From the NCBI GenBank assembly GCA_002726315.1, contig PBSS01000014.1, positions 1 to 39,955 on the forward strand: DNA of 39,955 bases, in the 5' to 3' direction. The notes beneath the pieces were generated by a model that ran no database searches, was not told where the DNA came from, and saw nothing but the letters and a program-made list of their open reading frames with translations. The position numbers and the translations under genes were made by a program. Every line of letters begins with the position of its first letter. The stretch's first letter is position 1. Shown piece by piece: positions 16,367 through 24,942 of this stretch. Source of the DNA: Acidimicrobiaceae bacterium. Lineage in GTDB: Bacteria; Actinomycetota; Acidimicrobiia; Acidimicrobiales; MedAcidi-G1.

Positions 16367-17830
16367 ATGAGTCGCTCTTACACCCTGCGTACCTACGGGT
16401 GCCAGATGAACGAGCATGACAGTGAGCGCATCGCCGGCCTACTTGAGGCCGATGGAATGAGGCCGGCTGCATCGGAGGGCGAGGCCGATGTAATTGTCTT
16501 GAACACCTGTTGCATCAGGGAGAATGCCGAGAACAGGCTCTATGGAGCACTCGGCAATCTGAAGGCCGAAAAGGAGGCTAGGCCCGGCTTACAGGTGGCC
16601 GTAGCCGGGTGTCTCGCTCAAAAGGATCGGGACCTCATTCAGAAGAGGGCGGGTCACGTTGACGTGGTCCTTGGAACTCACAACGTGCACATGGTCGCCG
16701 ACCTCTTAAGGCAAGCTCGAAAACATGGGCCTGTGATGGAGATCCTGGAGGAGACGGTGCGGGAGGATGCCGATGCATTTCCGTCGGTACTTGCTGCGCG
16801 GAGTGGACAGGATCACAGAGCCTGGGTGGCCATCCAGATCGGCTGTGACAACAGTTGTGCCTTTTGCATCGTGCCGTCGGTACGTGGGCCTGAGATGAGT
16901 CGTCCTTTCAGTGCCCTACTCGCAGAGGTAGAGGCGCTCGTAGCCGACGGTGTGACTGAAGTGACCCTGCTCGGCCAGAACGTAAATTCTTACGGTCGGG
17001 ACCTGACAAAGCGCCTCAGATCCAATGAGCCCGGCCCGGTTGACGAGGTTGAAGCAGGCCCGGTATGGGCTGCCGAGGGAAAGCGCCGCCCACGGCCGCT
17101 GTTTGCTGATCTTCTTTCGGCGGTGGGTTCCGTAAATGGAATCCGTCGGGTGCGCTACACGAGCCCTCACCCTAAGGACCTGCGACCAGAGACCGTTTTG
17201 GCCATGGCCACTACACCGGCTGTGTGCGAACACCTCCACCTGCCCCTTCAGGCTGGCAGTGACAGGGTGTTGGCCGCCATGCACCGGGGGTACACGGCCG
17301 AGCGCTATCTAGAACGGCTCGCAAGTGCTCGGTTGGGTATTTCGGATCTAGCTGTGAGTACCGACCTGATTGTCGGGTTCCCAGGCGAGACCGAAGCCGA
17401 CTTTAAGGCGACACTGGAGGTAGTCACCGAGGCCAACTACGACTCAGCCTACGCGTTCGTATTTTCACCGAGGGGTGGCACCGAGGCTGCCAAGATGACC
17501 AGTGACTTTGTGGACCACTCGGTAGCCGTAGACCGTTTCGAGCGCCTCCAGGAGGTTCTGCAGCGATCGGCGTGGATCCGTCATGAGGCCAGGGTCGGCC
17601 GAATTGAGGAAATCCTGATAGAGGGACCGGCTAAGCGTGAGCCTGATCAGATGACAGGCCGTACCCGACAGAACAAACTCGTACACCTCGCTGCCACTGA
17701 AGGCTTACGCAAGGGTGCATATGCAGATGTGGAGATCACGGGAGCCGCCGCCCACTATCTGCACGGTGAACTGCTCCAAGTGACTGCGTCTCCGCTCCAT
17801 CGGAGCCGGATCCCTGTGGAAGCGGCCTGA
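16367..17830 (+). CDS. miaB: tRNA-2-methylthio-N6-dimethylallyladenosine synthase
   Basis: This radical-SAM methylthiotransferase acts on the i6A37 base made by MiaA. The N-terminal UPF0004 domain starts with LRTYGCQMNEHDSE, the MiaB hallmark. The radical-SAM cluster is Cys160-x3-Cys164-x2-Cys167 (GCDNSCAFC), and a TRAM domain occupies about residues 400-475. The 487 residues include an insertion of about 30, rich in Pro and charged residues (from SNEPGPVDEVEAG to GKRRPRPLF), within the radical-SAM domain. miaA follows after 20 bp, so the two enzymes for the same tRNA modification are probably coexpressed. Confidence 0.96.
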   Translation: MSRSYTLRTYGCQMNEHDSERIAGLLEADGMRPAASEGEADVIVLNTCCIRENAENRLYGALGNLKAEKEARPGLQVAVAGCLAQKDRDLIQKRAGHVDVVLGTHNVHMVADLLRQARKHGPVMEILEETVREDADAFPSVLAARSGQDHRAWVAIQIGCDNSCAFCIVPSVRGPEMSRPFSALLAEVEALVADGVTEVTLLGQNVNSYGRDLTKRLRSNEPGPVDEVEAGPVWAAEGKRRPRPLFADLLSAVGSVNGIRRVRYTSPHPKDLRPETVLAMATTPAVCEHLHLPLQAGSDRVLAAMHRGYTAERYLERLASARLGISDLAVSTDLIVGFPGETEADFKATLEVVTEANYDSAYAFVFSPRGGTEAAKMTSDFVDHSVAVDRFERLQEVLQRSAWIRHEARVGRIEEILIEGPAKREPDQMTGRTRQNKLVHLAATEGLRKGAYADVEITGAAAHYLHGELLQVTASPLHRSRIPVEAA

Positions 17831-17850
17831 GAATTGGCGACCCTAGGACA

Positions 17851-18780
17851 ATGACCATGTCCAACGGGCACCTTGTGCTCGTCGGTACCACCGCTTCGGG
17901 CAAGTCGGCACTGGCGATGGAAGTCGCCCGTGCGCGGGCCAGCGTCGAGTTGGTGTCCATGGATTCCATGCAGCTCTACCGCGGAATGGACATAGGCACT
18001 GCAACCCCAAGTCCGATCGATCGTAAAGAGGTACCGCATCACCTTCTAGACGTCGTGGATCCAGTCGAGGAGTTCACGGTGTCGGCCTTCAAAGAAAGGT
18101 GTACCGCAGTCCTAGCCGATCTTGGTGATAGGGGTGTTCGTGGCGTTCTGGTCGGTGGTACCGGCCTCCACGTTCGTGCAGTGGTGGACAACTTGGACAT
18201 CCCCGGTCGCTTCAAGGAGGTTAGGGAGGGTCTAGAGACAGAGTCCGATACTGCAGTTCTGTATAGCCGGCTGAACGCTCTTGACCCCGTGGCAGCTGAG
18301 AGGATGGAGTCTTCGAATCGCCGCCGAATTGTAAGGGCTCTCGAAGTGTGCATTGGATCCGGTCATCCCTTTTCTTCGTTGGGCCCTGGTTTGGACCACT
18401 ATCCGTCCACACCGTTTACCCAGGTCGGCATTCGCCTTCCGAGGCCAGAGGTGGATAGGCGAATTGCCGAGCGCTACGAGAGGCAGGTCTCTGAGGGGTT
18501 CGTTGAGGAGGTGGCTTCCCTAGCCGCCCGACCTGGTGGGCTGTCACGTAGTGCCAGTCAAGCACTCGGTTACAGGCAGGTCCTTGACCACCTGGAGGGA
18601 AAATGCAGCCTTGAGGAGGCCATTCACACCGCCGTTGTGGCGACACGCCGCTTTGCTCGGCGACAGGAGCGCTGGTTCAGGCGGGATCCACGGATCACGT
18701 GGATGGACGCCGAGGAGGACCCACTAGAGGTAATGGAGCAACTGCTGGCGTACTTCGACGGATGTGCCTACAGACGATGA
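17851..18780 (+). CDS. miaA: tRNA dimethylallyltransferase
   Basis: The enzyme prenylates A37 of tRNAs reading UNN codons and so provides the MiaB substrate. The P-loop GTTASGKS is at residues 12-19, followed by SMDSMQLYRGMDIGTA (catalytic Asp and substrate site), and VGGTGLHVRAVVD and SRSASQALGYRQVL are also family segments. The 309 residues fit. The start is ATG 17851 or the in-frame ATG at 17857; a weak TAGGAC element lies 7 nt before the second. The last bases of its stop codon form an ATGA overlap with the candidate dapF start at 18777. Confidence 0.96.
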   Translation: MTMSNGHLVLVGTTASGKSALAMEVARARASVELVSMDSMQLYRGMDIGTATPSPIDRKEVPHHLLDVVDPVEEFTVSAFKERCTAVLADLGDRGVRGVLVGGTGLHVRAVVDNLDIPGRFKEVREGLETESDTAVLYSRLNALDPVAAERMESSNRRRIVRALEVCIGSGHPFSSLGPGLDHYPSTPFTQVGIRLPRPEVDRRIAERYERQVSEGFVEEVASLAARPGGLSRSASQALGYRQVLDHLEGKCSLEEAIHTAVVATRRFARRQERWFRRDPRITWMDAEEDPLEVMEQLLAYFDGCAYRR

Positions 18781-19637
18781 CGCTAACCGTGCGTGGCGGT
18801 GGCCTTCTCTTGAGCGAGACTGGTCCCGTGAAGCTGATCCACTGCCATGGTCTTGGCAACCAGTTCCTAGTTGCCTTCATCGATGAGGTACCCACTGACG
18901 GGGCTGAGCGCGCCCAAGACCTCTGTACCCCCTTAAACGGCATCGGAGTCGATGGTCTGATCTTTGGGACCCCTACGATCCCCGGACAGTCGGAGCGGCT
19001 CACCTTCACCCTGTTCAACAGTGACGGAAGTAGTGCCGAGGTGAGCGGAAATGGGCTTGCCTGTTTCGGCCATGCGATCCTCCGGACCATGCAGCAAAAT
19101 GAGGGTTTGGATGTCGTGGTCGATACTGCTGCAGGACCCAGGCGCATCCGGGTGTTTGGCAGTGCTGCCGATGCAGAGGTGTCGGTAGCCGTGGAGATGG
19201 GAACTGCCACTGACGGTCCCGACTTCTCGGGGTTGTCAGTGGAGGTTGGTGGTCCAGAGGTCGGTCGTGTGGCAAGCGTCGACATGGGAAACCCACACCT
19301 GGTGGTTGAGGTGGACGACCCTGGTGGAGTTGACTTGGCTGTCGTCGGCCCAGCACTTGAAGCTCACTTCGAGCCCATTGGATGCAACATCCATATGGTC
19401 TCGGTGCTTGACGACTCCACGTTGCACCTTCGAACTTGGGAGCGTGGGGCAGGCGCGACCAAGGCGTGCGGGAGCGGTGCCTGTGCTGTAGCCGCCTCGG
19501 CCCAGGAGTGGGGTGCTGTTGGCGACGAGGTTGAGGTCCGCATGCCGGGCGGAATTACAAACGTTTCGCTTGGAGATCCGATTGTGTTGAGTGTCACATC
19601 AACCTATGTAGGCGATCGTGAGGTTGCTGATGGGTGA
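18777..19637 (+). CDS. dapF: Diaminopimelate epimerase
   Basis: DapF converts LL- to meso-diaminopimelate for peptidoglycan and lysine. The two catalytic cysteines are seen in SGNGLACFGH and in KACGSGACA, and the N-terminal motif HCHGLGNQFLV is intact. Two starts are possible. ATG at 18777 overlaps the miaA stop as ATGA and suggests translational coupling (286 residues). GTG at 18828 begins exactly at the conserved KLIHCHG strand (269 residues). I give the first because of the overlap, but the 17 extra residues are not conserved family sequence. The stop lies inside the start of hflX, so miaA, dapF and hflX form a tight unit, as in mycobacteria. Confidence 0.95.
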   Translation: MTLTVRGGGLLLSETGPVKLIHCHGLGNQFLVAFIDEVPTDGAERAQDLCTPLNGIGVDGLIFGTPTIPGQSERLTFTLFNSDGSSAEVSGNGLACFGHAILRTMQQNEGLDVVVDTAAGPRRIRVFGSAADAEVSVAVEMGTATDGPDFSGLSVEVGGPEVGRVASVDMGNPHLVVEVDDPGGVDLAVVGPALEAHFEPIGCNIHMVSVLDDSTLHLRTWERGAGATKACGSGACAVAASAQEWGAVGDEVEVRMPGGITNVSLGDPIVLSVTSTYVGDREVADG

Positions 19638-20988
19638 TGCTCCAACTCGTCGGGGGGAAGAGTCACACCGCGGAGCCTTTGGTGAATTCGGAGGCGAAAG
19701 CACCGGACTCATCGATCGCGCCTTTCGGGAGCGCATCGTCCTCGCGGGGGTCACCCTGCGCCGCGGGGACCAGGAGACAACCGAGGCGTCACTTGACGAG
19801 TTGGCCCAGTTGGTCGATACGGCAGGTGCAGATGCAGTCGCACGTGTTCACCAATCGCGAGAGAGCCCCGATGCCGCCACCTTCGTGGGCAGCGGCAAGG
19901 CAGAGGAGATACGCGAAGTCTCAGAGGAGCATGACGCCGACACTGTTGTTTTTGACGACGAGCTGAGTCCGGCACAACAGGGGAACTTGACGGCCATCCT
20001 GAAGAGGTCAGCCCTGGACCGAACTGCGGTGATTCTGGACATCTTCGCCCAGAATGCCAGCAGCCTCGAAGGCAAGGCACAGGTTGAGTTGGCCCAGTTG
20101 CGTTACCGGCTTCCGAGACTCCGGGGAATGGGTAAGGTGCTCAGCCAGCAGGGTGGTGGCATTGGCACGAGAGGCCCTGGCGAGACCCAGCTTGAGGTTG
20201 ACAGGCGACGCCTAATGCGCAGAGTCAGTCGCCTTGAAGCCGACCTCAAACGGGTCAGAAGGCACCGTGCCACCCAATCCAAGGCTCGACGGCGTACCAG
20301 TAACCAGTCGGTGGCAATTGTCGGGTACACGAACTCCGGCAAGTCCACGCTGTTGAACCAGCTAACCGATGCTGGCGTTCTTGTTGAGGACCGCCTGTTT
20401 GCCACCCTCGATGCAACGACCCGGCGACTTGACCTTCCCGGTGGTGAGTCGGTCTACATGACAGACACCGTCGGCTTCGTGCGAAAGTTGCCACATCAAC
20501 TGGTAGACGCATTCAAGTCGACTCTCGATGTGGTAGTCGATGCTGATCTGTTGCTCCATGTTGTCGACTCATCCGACCCTGATCCGATAGGCAGTATCGA
20601 CGCCGTGCACTACGTCTTGCGGGAAATCGGAGCTGACAGCGTGCCCGAGTTGTATGTGTTCAACAAGGCAGACTTGGCCCCAGTTGAGGCTGCCAGACTG
20701 GCATCCCGTGAGCCCGACTCGGTCATAGTGTCTGCAACAACAGGTGAGGGAATCGAAGGAATACTTACCGAGATAGGGAGCAGGCTGCGTGTTTTCACAA
20801 GACTCCTTTCTTTGCTGATCCCATTCGACAGGGGCGACATCTTGGCCATGACACACCGTGAGGGCGAGGTTCTGTCAGAGGCCGCCGATGAACTTGGATG
20901 GCTAGTCGAAGCTCGGCTGGATGAAGGGTCGGCAGGGCGCCTTGCCGAGTTCGTCGTGGATCCCGACCAGTCCGGATCGTCCGGTTGA
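19630..20988 (+). CDS. hflX: Ribosome-associated GTPase HflX
   Basis: HflX rescues or splits stalled ribosomes under stress in characterised bacteria. The N-terminal ARD domain (including ESPDAATFVGSGKAEEI) is followed by the linker GIGTRGPGETQLEVDRRR, a coiled coil, and the G domain with G1 GYTNSGKST, G3 DTVGF and G4 NKAD. ATG at 19630 is chosen because GAGG lies 6 nt upstream. A GTG at 19618 would add four residues. The gene overlaps the end of dapF by 8 bp. The C-terminal domain is complete, for 452 residues in total. Confidence 0.95.
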   Translation: MGDAPTRRGEESHRGAFGEFGGESTGLIDRAFRERIVLAGVTLRRGDQETTEASLDELAQLVDTAGADAVARVHQSRESPDAATFVGSGKAEEIREVSEEHDADTVVFDDELSPAQQGNLTAILKRSALDRTAVILDIFAQNASSLEGKAQVELAQLRYRLPRLRGMGKVLSQQGGGIGTRGPGETQLEVDRRRLMRRVSRLEADLKRVRRHRATQSKARRRTSNQSVAIVGYTNSGKSTLLNQLTDAGVLVEDRLFATLDATTRRLDLPGGESVYMTDTVGFVRKLPHQLVDAFKSTLDVVVDADLLLHVVDSSDPDPIGSIDAVHYVLREIGADSVPELYVFNKADLAPVEAARLASREPDSVIVSATTGEGIEGILTEIGSRLRVFTRLLSLLIPFDRGDILAMTHREGEVLSEAADELGWLVEARLDEGSAGRLAEFVVDPDQSGSSG

Positions 20989-21004
20989 GCGAATTGGAGA
21001 TGAT

Positions 21005-22114
21005 ATGACGATCGGCTTTCACCCACCTCCATACCCGTTCGAACGGATTGACGACCTGAGGAAGATGGCTGCGTCACAGCCCAGTGGGCTGGTAGACCTG
21101 TCCATTGGGAATCCCTGTGATCCGGTGCCTGAAGTTGTGGCTACTGCTCTAGCCGAGCCGGACCCGGCCCGTACGTATCCGCCTTCGATCGGCAGTAGTG
21201 ACCTGCGCCAGGCGGTAGTCGGTTGGGTCGAGAGGAGCTTTGGTGTAGGCCTCAATCCTGCTGAGACTGGGGTATGTATCGGAACCAAGGAACTTGTTAC
21301 GGGCCTGCCCCACCTACTTAAGCTGAGAACCCCGGGACGAGACACGATCCTGTATCCGGCCGTGTCTTATCCGTCCTACGCAATGGGGGCAGAACTGGCC
21401 GGTTGTAGGGCAGTTGCAGTTCCTGTAGACGGGAAATGGTGCCTAGATCTGTCGGCGATCGACGAGTCAGATGCGGAGAGGGCACTGGCCCTGTGGGTGA
21501 ATACCCCGGGCAACCCTGCCGGAGGACTCGATGATCTGGAGGCTGCTGCATCGTGGGGACGTTCATACGACGTGATGGTCCTTTCCGACGAGTGCTATGC
21601 AGAGTTCACCTGGGAGGGTCCACCCAGGTCGGTTCTCCAGCACGGTTCGAAAGGCGTGTTGGCGGTCCACTCGTTGTCAAAGCGCTCAAACCTGGCGGGC
21701 TTGCGGGTCGGCTACTACGCCGGCGACCCGGACCTTGTCCTCTACCTTCAAGAAGTGCGCAAGCACCAGGGCTTCATGGTCTCGGGGCCGGCGCAGGTGG
21801 CTGCGGTAGCAGCTCTATCGGACCAGTCTCATGTGGACGTCCAGCGCGACCGGTACAGGCGCCGGCTGGAGTCACTAGTTGAGGTGATGGCAGCCATGAA
21901 TGTCGCAGTCTCGATGCCCGATGGCGCCTTTTACCTTTGGGCACCTGCTCCTGCCGGTGATGCCTGGGGTTTCGCCAGAGTGCTCGCTGACGAGCTCGGT
22001 ATGGTTGTCAGCCCAGGTGAACTCTTCGGCGAGGCGGGTGCTGGCCATGTGCGCTTGGCGGCTGTAGCCAGCGATGAGCACATAGACCTTTTGAGGGAGA
22101 GGGCTCGTATCTGA
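21005..22114 (+). CDS. dapC: N-succinyldiaminopimelate aminotransferase
   Basis: This fold-type I PLP aminotransferase has 369 residues. The PLP Lys226 lies in HSLSKRSNLAGLR, and the motifs NTPGNPAG and SDECYAEF position the cofactor. The sequence type and its place immediately before dapD and dapE indicate transamination of N-succinyl-2-amino-6-ketopimelate, the step between those two enzymes. The start is ATG 21005, after GGAG with 5-nt spacing. An in-frame start at 20921 would overlap hflX by 68 bp and add non-conserved residues. Aminotransferase specificity is always hard to read from sequence, so the substrate rests mainly on context. Confidence 0.88.
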   Translation: MTIGFHPPPYPFERIDDLRKMAASQPSGLVDLSIGNPCDPVPEVVATALAEPDPARTYPPSIGSSDLRQAVVGWVERSFGVGLNPAETGVCIGTKELVTGLPHLLKLRTPGRDTILYPAVSYPSYAMGAELAGCRAVAVPVDGKWCLDLSAIDESDAERALALWVNTPGNPAGGLDDLEAAASWGRSYDVMVLSDECYAEFTWEGPPRSVLQHGSKGVLAVHSLSKRSNLAGLRVGYYAGDPDLVLYLQEVRKHQGFMVSGPAQVAAVAALSDQSHVDVQRDRYRRRLESLVEVMAAMNVAVSMPDGAFYLWAPAPAGDAWGFARVLADELGMVVSPGELFGEAGAGHVRLAAVASDEHIDLLRERARI

Positions 22115-22148
22115 TCGAACTCGTTCCCGGCGAGTGCAACTCGGGCTG

Positions 22149-22154
22149 TAGCCT
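22149..22154 (+). promoter_or_regulatory. -10 box for leaderless dapD
   Basis: TAGCCT lies exactly 7 nt before the dapD ATG, with no ribosome binding site between. Confidence 0.65.
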
Positions 22155-22161
22155 CAGCGCC

Positions 22162-22986
22162 ATGTCAGACCTCAGTACGAAGATCGAAGAAATCTGGTCC
22201 ACTCGCGATTCGCTAGATGCCGACGACGAGGGTGCCAACTCTGCGATCCATGCCGCTATTGACCTACTTGACACCGGAGAGGCCCGTGTCGCCGAACCTG
22301 CCACTGATGGTGGCATGGTGGTCAATGAATGGCTGAAGCAGGCCATCCTTCTCCTTTTCAGCCAAGCACAGATATCGACCGTAGAGGTCGGACCGTTTGA
22401 GTTTGCCGACAAGATTCCGCTCAAGACCGACTATGCATCACGTGGGGTCCGAGTCGTACCCGGTGCATCTGCCCGGTGGGGCAGCTATCAGGGCCCCGGT
22501 GTGATCATGATGCCCAGTTACATCAACATCGGTGCCTACGTGGGGCCCAACACCATGGTTGACACCTGGGCAACGGTGGGCTCGTGTGCCCAGATTGGCA
22601 GCAATGTGCACCTTTCAGGAGGTGTGGGAATTGGTGGTGTCTTGGAGCCACCGAATGCCGTTCCAGTCGTGGTGGGGGACGATTGCCTGATTGGGAGTCG
22701 GTGCATCGTGGCCGAGGGGGCGCGCATCGGCGATGGAGTGGTTCTTGGAGCTGGTGCGGTCCTGACGGGTTCGATCCCGGTCATCGACGCTGAGACTGGC
22801 GACGAGTTGAGTAGGGGCGAAGTGCCCTCATGGTGCGTGGCCGTGCAAGCCAGCAGGGTGCGTGACTTCGAGGGTGGCCAGTTCGGCCTGCCGTGCGTGC
22901 TCGTCATCAGGCGCCTCGACCCTGGAGAGCGGCACGACAAATCGGCGCTCAATGACATCCTTCGTTCCCACGGCGTTACCACCTGA
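22162..22986 (+). CDS. dapD: Tetrahydrodipicolinate N-succinyltransferase, E. coli type
   Basis: DapD succinylates tetrahydrodipicolinate using succinyl-CoA. The 274-residue protein has a helical N-terminal domain and a left-handed beta-helix of hexapeptide repeats. The stretch MPSYINIGAYVGPNTMVDTW, then ATVGSCAQIGSNVHLSGGVG, is nearly identical to my memory of E. coli DapD, and the overall length is the same. Mycobacteria and corynebacteria instead have a longer, divergent DapD of over 300 residues. This gene is therefore the Gram-negative type in an otherwise actinobacterial context. It lies between dapC and dapE and probably has its own leaderless promoter. Confidence 0.95.
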   Translation: MSDLSTKIEEIWSTRDSLDADDEGANSAIHAAIDLLDTGEARVAEPATDGGMVVNEWLKQAILLLFSQAQISTVEVGPFEFADKIPLKTDYASRGVRVVPGASARWGSYQGPGVIMMPSYINIGAYVGPNTMVDTWATVGSCAQIGSNVHLSGGVGIGGVLEPPNAVPVVVGDDCLIGSRCIVAEGARIGDGVVLGAGAVLTGSIPVIDAETGDELSRGEVPSWCVAVQASRVRDFEGGQFGLPCVLVIRRLDPGERHDKSALNDILRSHGVTT

Positions 22987-23020
22987 CAGCCGGGATGCTC
23001 AAGAGACCCATGTGCCTGCC

Positions 23021-24085
23021 ATGACAGACCTTTTGACCCTGACCGCCGAACTGGTCTCCGTTCCGTCAGTTAGCCACGAGGAAGCGGCTGTAGTCGCCCT
23101 GATAGAGGCCGAACTTAGGTCCGTGCCTGGGCTGAGTATTGAAAGGGTTGGTGACAACCTGGTCGCCAGAACACATTTAGGACGATCGCAGAGACTTGTG
23201 CTTGCTGGCCACACCGACACCGTCCCCGGCGATACCGCTGCCGGTGCTCGAATCAGCGATGACACCTGTATCGGCCTCGGTAGCGCTGACATGAAAGGTG
23301 GCTTGGCGGTCATGTTGGAGTTGGCACGGTCCATGACTAGACCTTCGGTCGACGTTACCTGGATCTTTTACGCTCGTGAAGAGGTGGCGGGCGACCTCAA
23401 CGGCCTCTTGGAGGTTCTCTCGGAGGCGCCACATCTCCTCGAAGGTGATGTGGCGATCCTGGGCGAGCCGACTAGCGCTGCAATAGAGGCCGGCTGTCAG
23501 GGGACCATGCGCTTCAAGGTGACCCTGTCCGGCACGCGTGCACATTCGGCGCGGCCCTGGATGGGGGTCAATGCCATCCACCGTGCGGGTGGGTTACTGA
23601 GTGCGATCGAGGATTACAGATACCGGGAACCCGAAATAGACGGATGCCGTTTCCGTGAAGCCCTTCAGGTGGTCCATATCGAGGGTGGGGTCGCCGGAAA
23701 TGTGATCCCCGACCGGGTCGAACTCATCATCAATCACCGGTATTCCCCGGATCGCACTAAAGACGAGGCCGAGACCCATGTCAGAGAGGTCCTATCACCT
23801 TTCATTGGCGACGGAGATGAGGTGGTCTTAGTCAATCATGCCCCAGCTGCGCTACCCGGCCTTGACCACCCCCTACTGACGAGGCTGGTAGAAGATGGCG
23901 GACTTGACGTACGGGCGAAGTTGGGGTGGACCGATGTGGCGTTCTTCGCTGCTAGGGGAATGCCGGCGGTGAACTTTGGGCCTGGTGATCCCACCCTCGC
24001 CCACACTGCGGATGAACGAATTGAGAGGAAGGCCTTGGAAGCCTGCTTCGACACCCTCGCCAGACTCCTAGGTGCCGGAACCTGA
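23021..24085 (+). CDS. dapE: Succinyl-diaminopimelate desuccinylase
   Basis: This M20 family di-zinc hydrolase releases LL-diaminopimelate from its succinyl derivative. LAGHTDTVPGD and GLGSADMKGGLAV carry the first metal ligands, and FYAREEVAGDLNGL the catalytic and bridging Glu. GEPTSAAIEAGCQG and the C-terminal GWTDVAFFAARGMPAVNFGPGD complete the set. ATG at 23021 (MTDLLTLTAEL) is chosen, giving 354 residues. Longer in-frame readings run into dapD and are not conserved. It converges with lexA, 16 bp apart. With dapC and dapD it completes the succinylase branch in this window. Confidence 0.94.
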   Translation: MTDLLTLTAELVSVPSVSHEEAAVVALIEAELRSVPGLSIERVGDNLVARTHLGRSQRLVLAGHTDTVPGDTAAGARISDDTCIGLGSADMKGGLAVMLELARSMTRPSVDVTWIFYAREEVAGDLNGLLEVLSEAPHLLEGDVAILGEPTSAAIEAGCQGTMRFKVTLSGTRAHSARPWMGVNAIHRAGGLLSAIEDYRYREPEIDGCRFREALQVVHIEGGVAGNVIPDRVELIINHRYSPDRTKDEAETHVREVLSPFIGDGDEVVLVNHAPAALPGLDHPLLTRLVEDGGLDVRAKLGWTDVAFFAARGMPAVNFGPGDPTLAHTADERIERKALEACFDTLARLLGAGT

Positions 24086-24101
24086 GGCCTTTGTTGCTAC
24101 G

Positions 24102-24734
24102 TCAGACCCTGCGCAAGACAGTCACCACCCGGCCGTAGATGGCGACCTCATCTGCCGGGTAGCGCAGTTCGTCGACATCCGGGTTGGAGGGGACCAAAAT
24201 GACAGTTTCGCCTTCGATTCGCAGGTATTTGACAGTTGCCTCTCCTCCGGGAATCCCAGCAACAACGAGGTCGCCGGAATCGGCAGTGGGCTGTACGCGG
24301 GCGACGACGCAGTCGCCGTCAAAGATGCCTGCATCGATCATGGATTCACCCCTGACCCGAAGCATGAACAACTCCCCACTTCCGGTGAAATCGGATGGCA
24401 TCGGTACAGATTCCTCGATGTTCTCAACTCCCAGCACTCCCGTACCGGCGGCGATGTCACCGACGAGTGGAACGTGGCGGACAGATCCCCGATCGACGGC
24501 CACACCAGTAGTGGGGTCGAAGCGGACCTCAATGGCACGTGGCTTGCTGGGGTCACGGCGCAGGTAGCCGCGGTCTTGGAGGGTGGCAAGGTGTGAGTGG
24601 ACCGTGGAGGGGGAGGTGAGGCCCACGGCTGTGCAGATCTCACGGACAGACGGCGGGTATCCGTGCTCTCCGGTGTGAGAGTCGATGAAGTGCAGGATCT
24701 GGCGCTGCCTATCGGTGAGGGCCTTTTGACTCAT
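24102..24734 (-). CDS. lexA: SOS repressor LexA
   Basis: LexA represses DNA-damage genes and self-cleaves when RecA filaments form. The N-terminal winged helix spans about residues 1-65 (QRQILHFIDSHTGEHGYPPS, then SPSTVHSHLATLQDRGYL). The cleavage site is Ala96-Gly97 in DIAAGTG. The S24 peptidase catalytic pair is Ser131 (RGESMIDAG) and Lys169 (EATVKYL). The 210 residues fit. The divergent LysM gene and a cluster of LexA operators lie upstream, so lexA is very probably autoregulated. Confidence 0.98.
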   Translation of the reverse strand: MSQKALTDRQRQILHFIDSHTGEHGYPPSVREICTAVGLTSPSTVHSHLATLQDRGYLRRDPSKPRAIEVRFDPTTGVAVDRGSVRHVPLVGDIAAGTGVLGVENIEESVPMPSDFTGSGELFMLRVRGESMIDAGIFDGDCVVARVQPTADSGDLVVAGIPGGEATVKYLRIEGETVILVPSNPDVDELRYPADEVAIYGRVVTVLRRV

Positions 24735-24782
24735 TGTTGCTGCTCACTCTCGGGCTTGATTACAGGGATAACTTGAAAATAC

Positions 24783-24810
24783 TTGTAATCGAACAAGTGT
24801 TCGATACACT
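24783..24810 (+). promoter_or_regulatory. Promoter with embedded LexA box for the LysM gene
   Basis: TTGTAA (24783-24788) and TACACT (24805-24810) are spaced by 16 bp. That spacer is exactly the extended palindrome TCGAACAAGTGTTCGA (24789-24804), whose core GAACAAGTGTTC (24791-24802) is a perfect SOS operator. The arrangement repeats that at recA. The same site is 57 bp upstream of the lexA start on the other strand and could repress both genes. Confidence 0.85.
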
Positions 24811-24823
24811 GGTTGATGTGATC

Positions 24824-24835
24824 GAACACTTGTAC
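24824..24835 (+). promoter_or_regulatory. Imperfect LexA box
   Basis: GAACACTTGTAC matches GAAC-N4-GTTC except for one base in the right half-site. It is the second of three operators in the lexA/LysM intergenic region. Confidence 0.6.
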
Positions 24836-24853
24836 GTCGCACATATGTTCCCC

Positions 24854-24865
24854 GAACAGGCGTTC
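24854..24865 (+). promoter_or_regulatory. LexA (SOS) box
   Basis: GAACAGGCGTTC is a perfect GAAC-N4-GTTC operator, the third in the region between lexA and the LysM gene. It lies downstream of the proposed LysM-gene start point and could act as a roadblock site. Confidence 0.75.
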
Positions 24866-24942
24866 CGTGTCAAGGACCATTGCTTCACTATGTGGGCTGT
24901 TCTCAACGGACGCTGTCACACCCCACCTCCAGGATGTAAACA

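Noticed and set aside
22862-23020. Extended N-terminus of DapE overlapping dapD
   Set aside because: The added residues are Ser/Arg-rich, unlike M20 peptidases. The conserved domain starts at ATG 23021.
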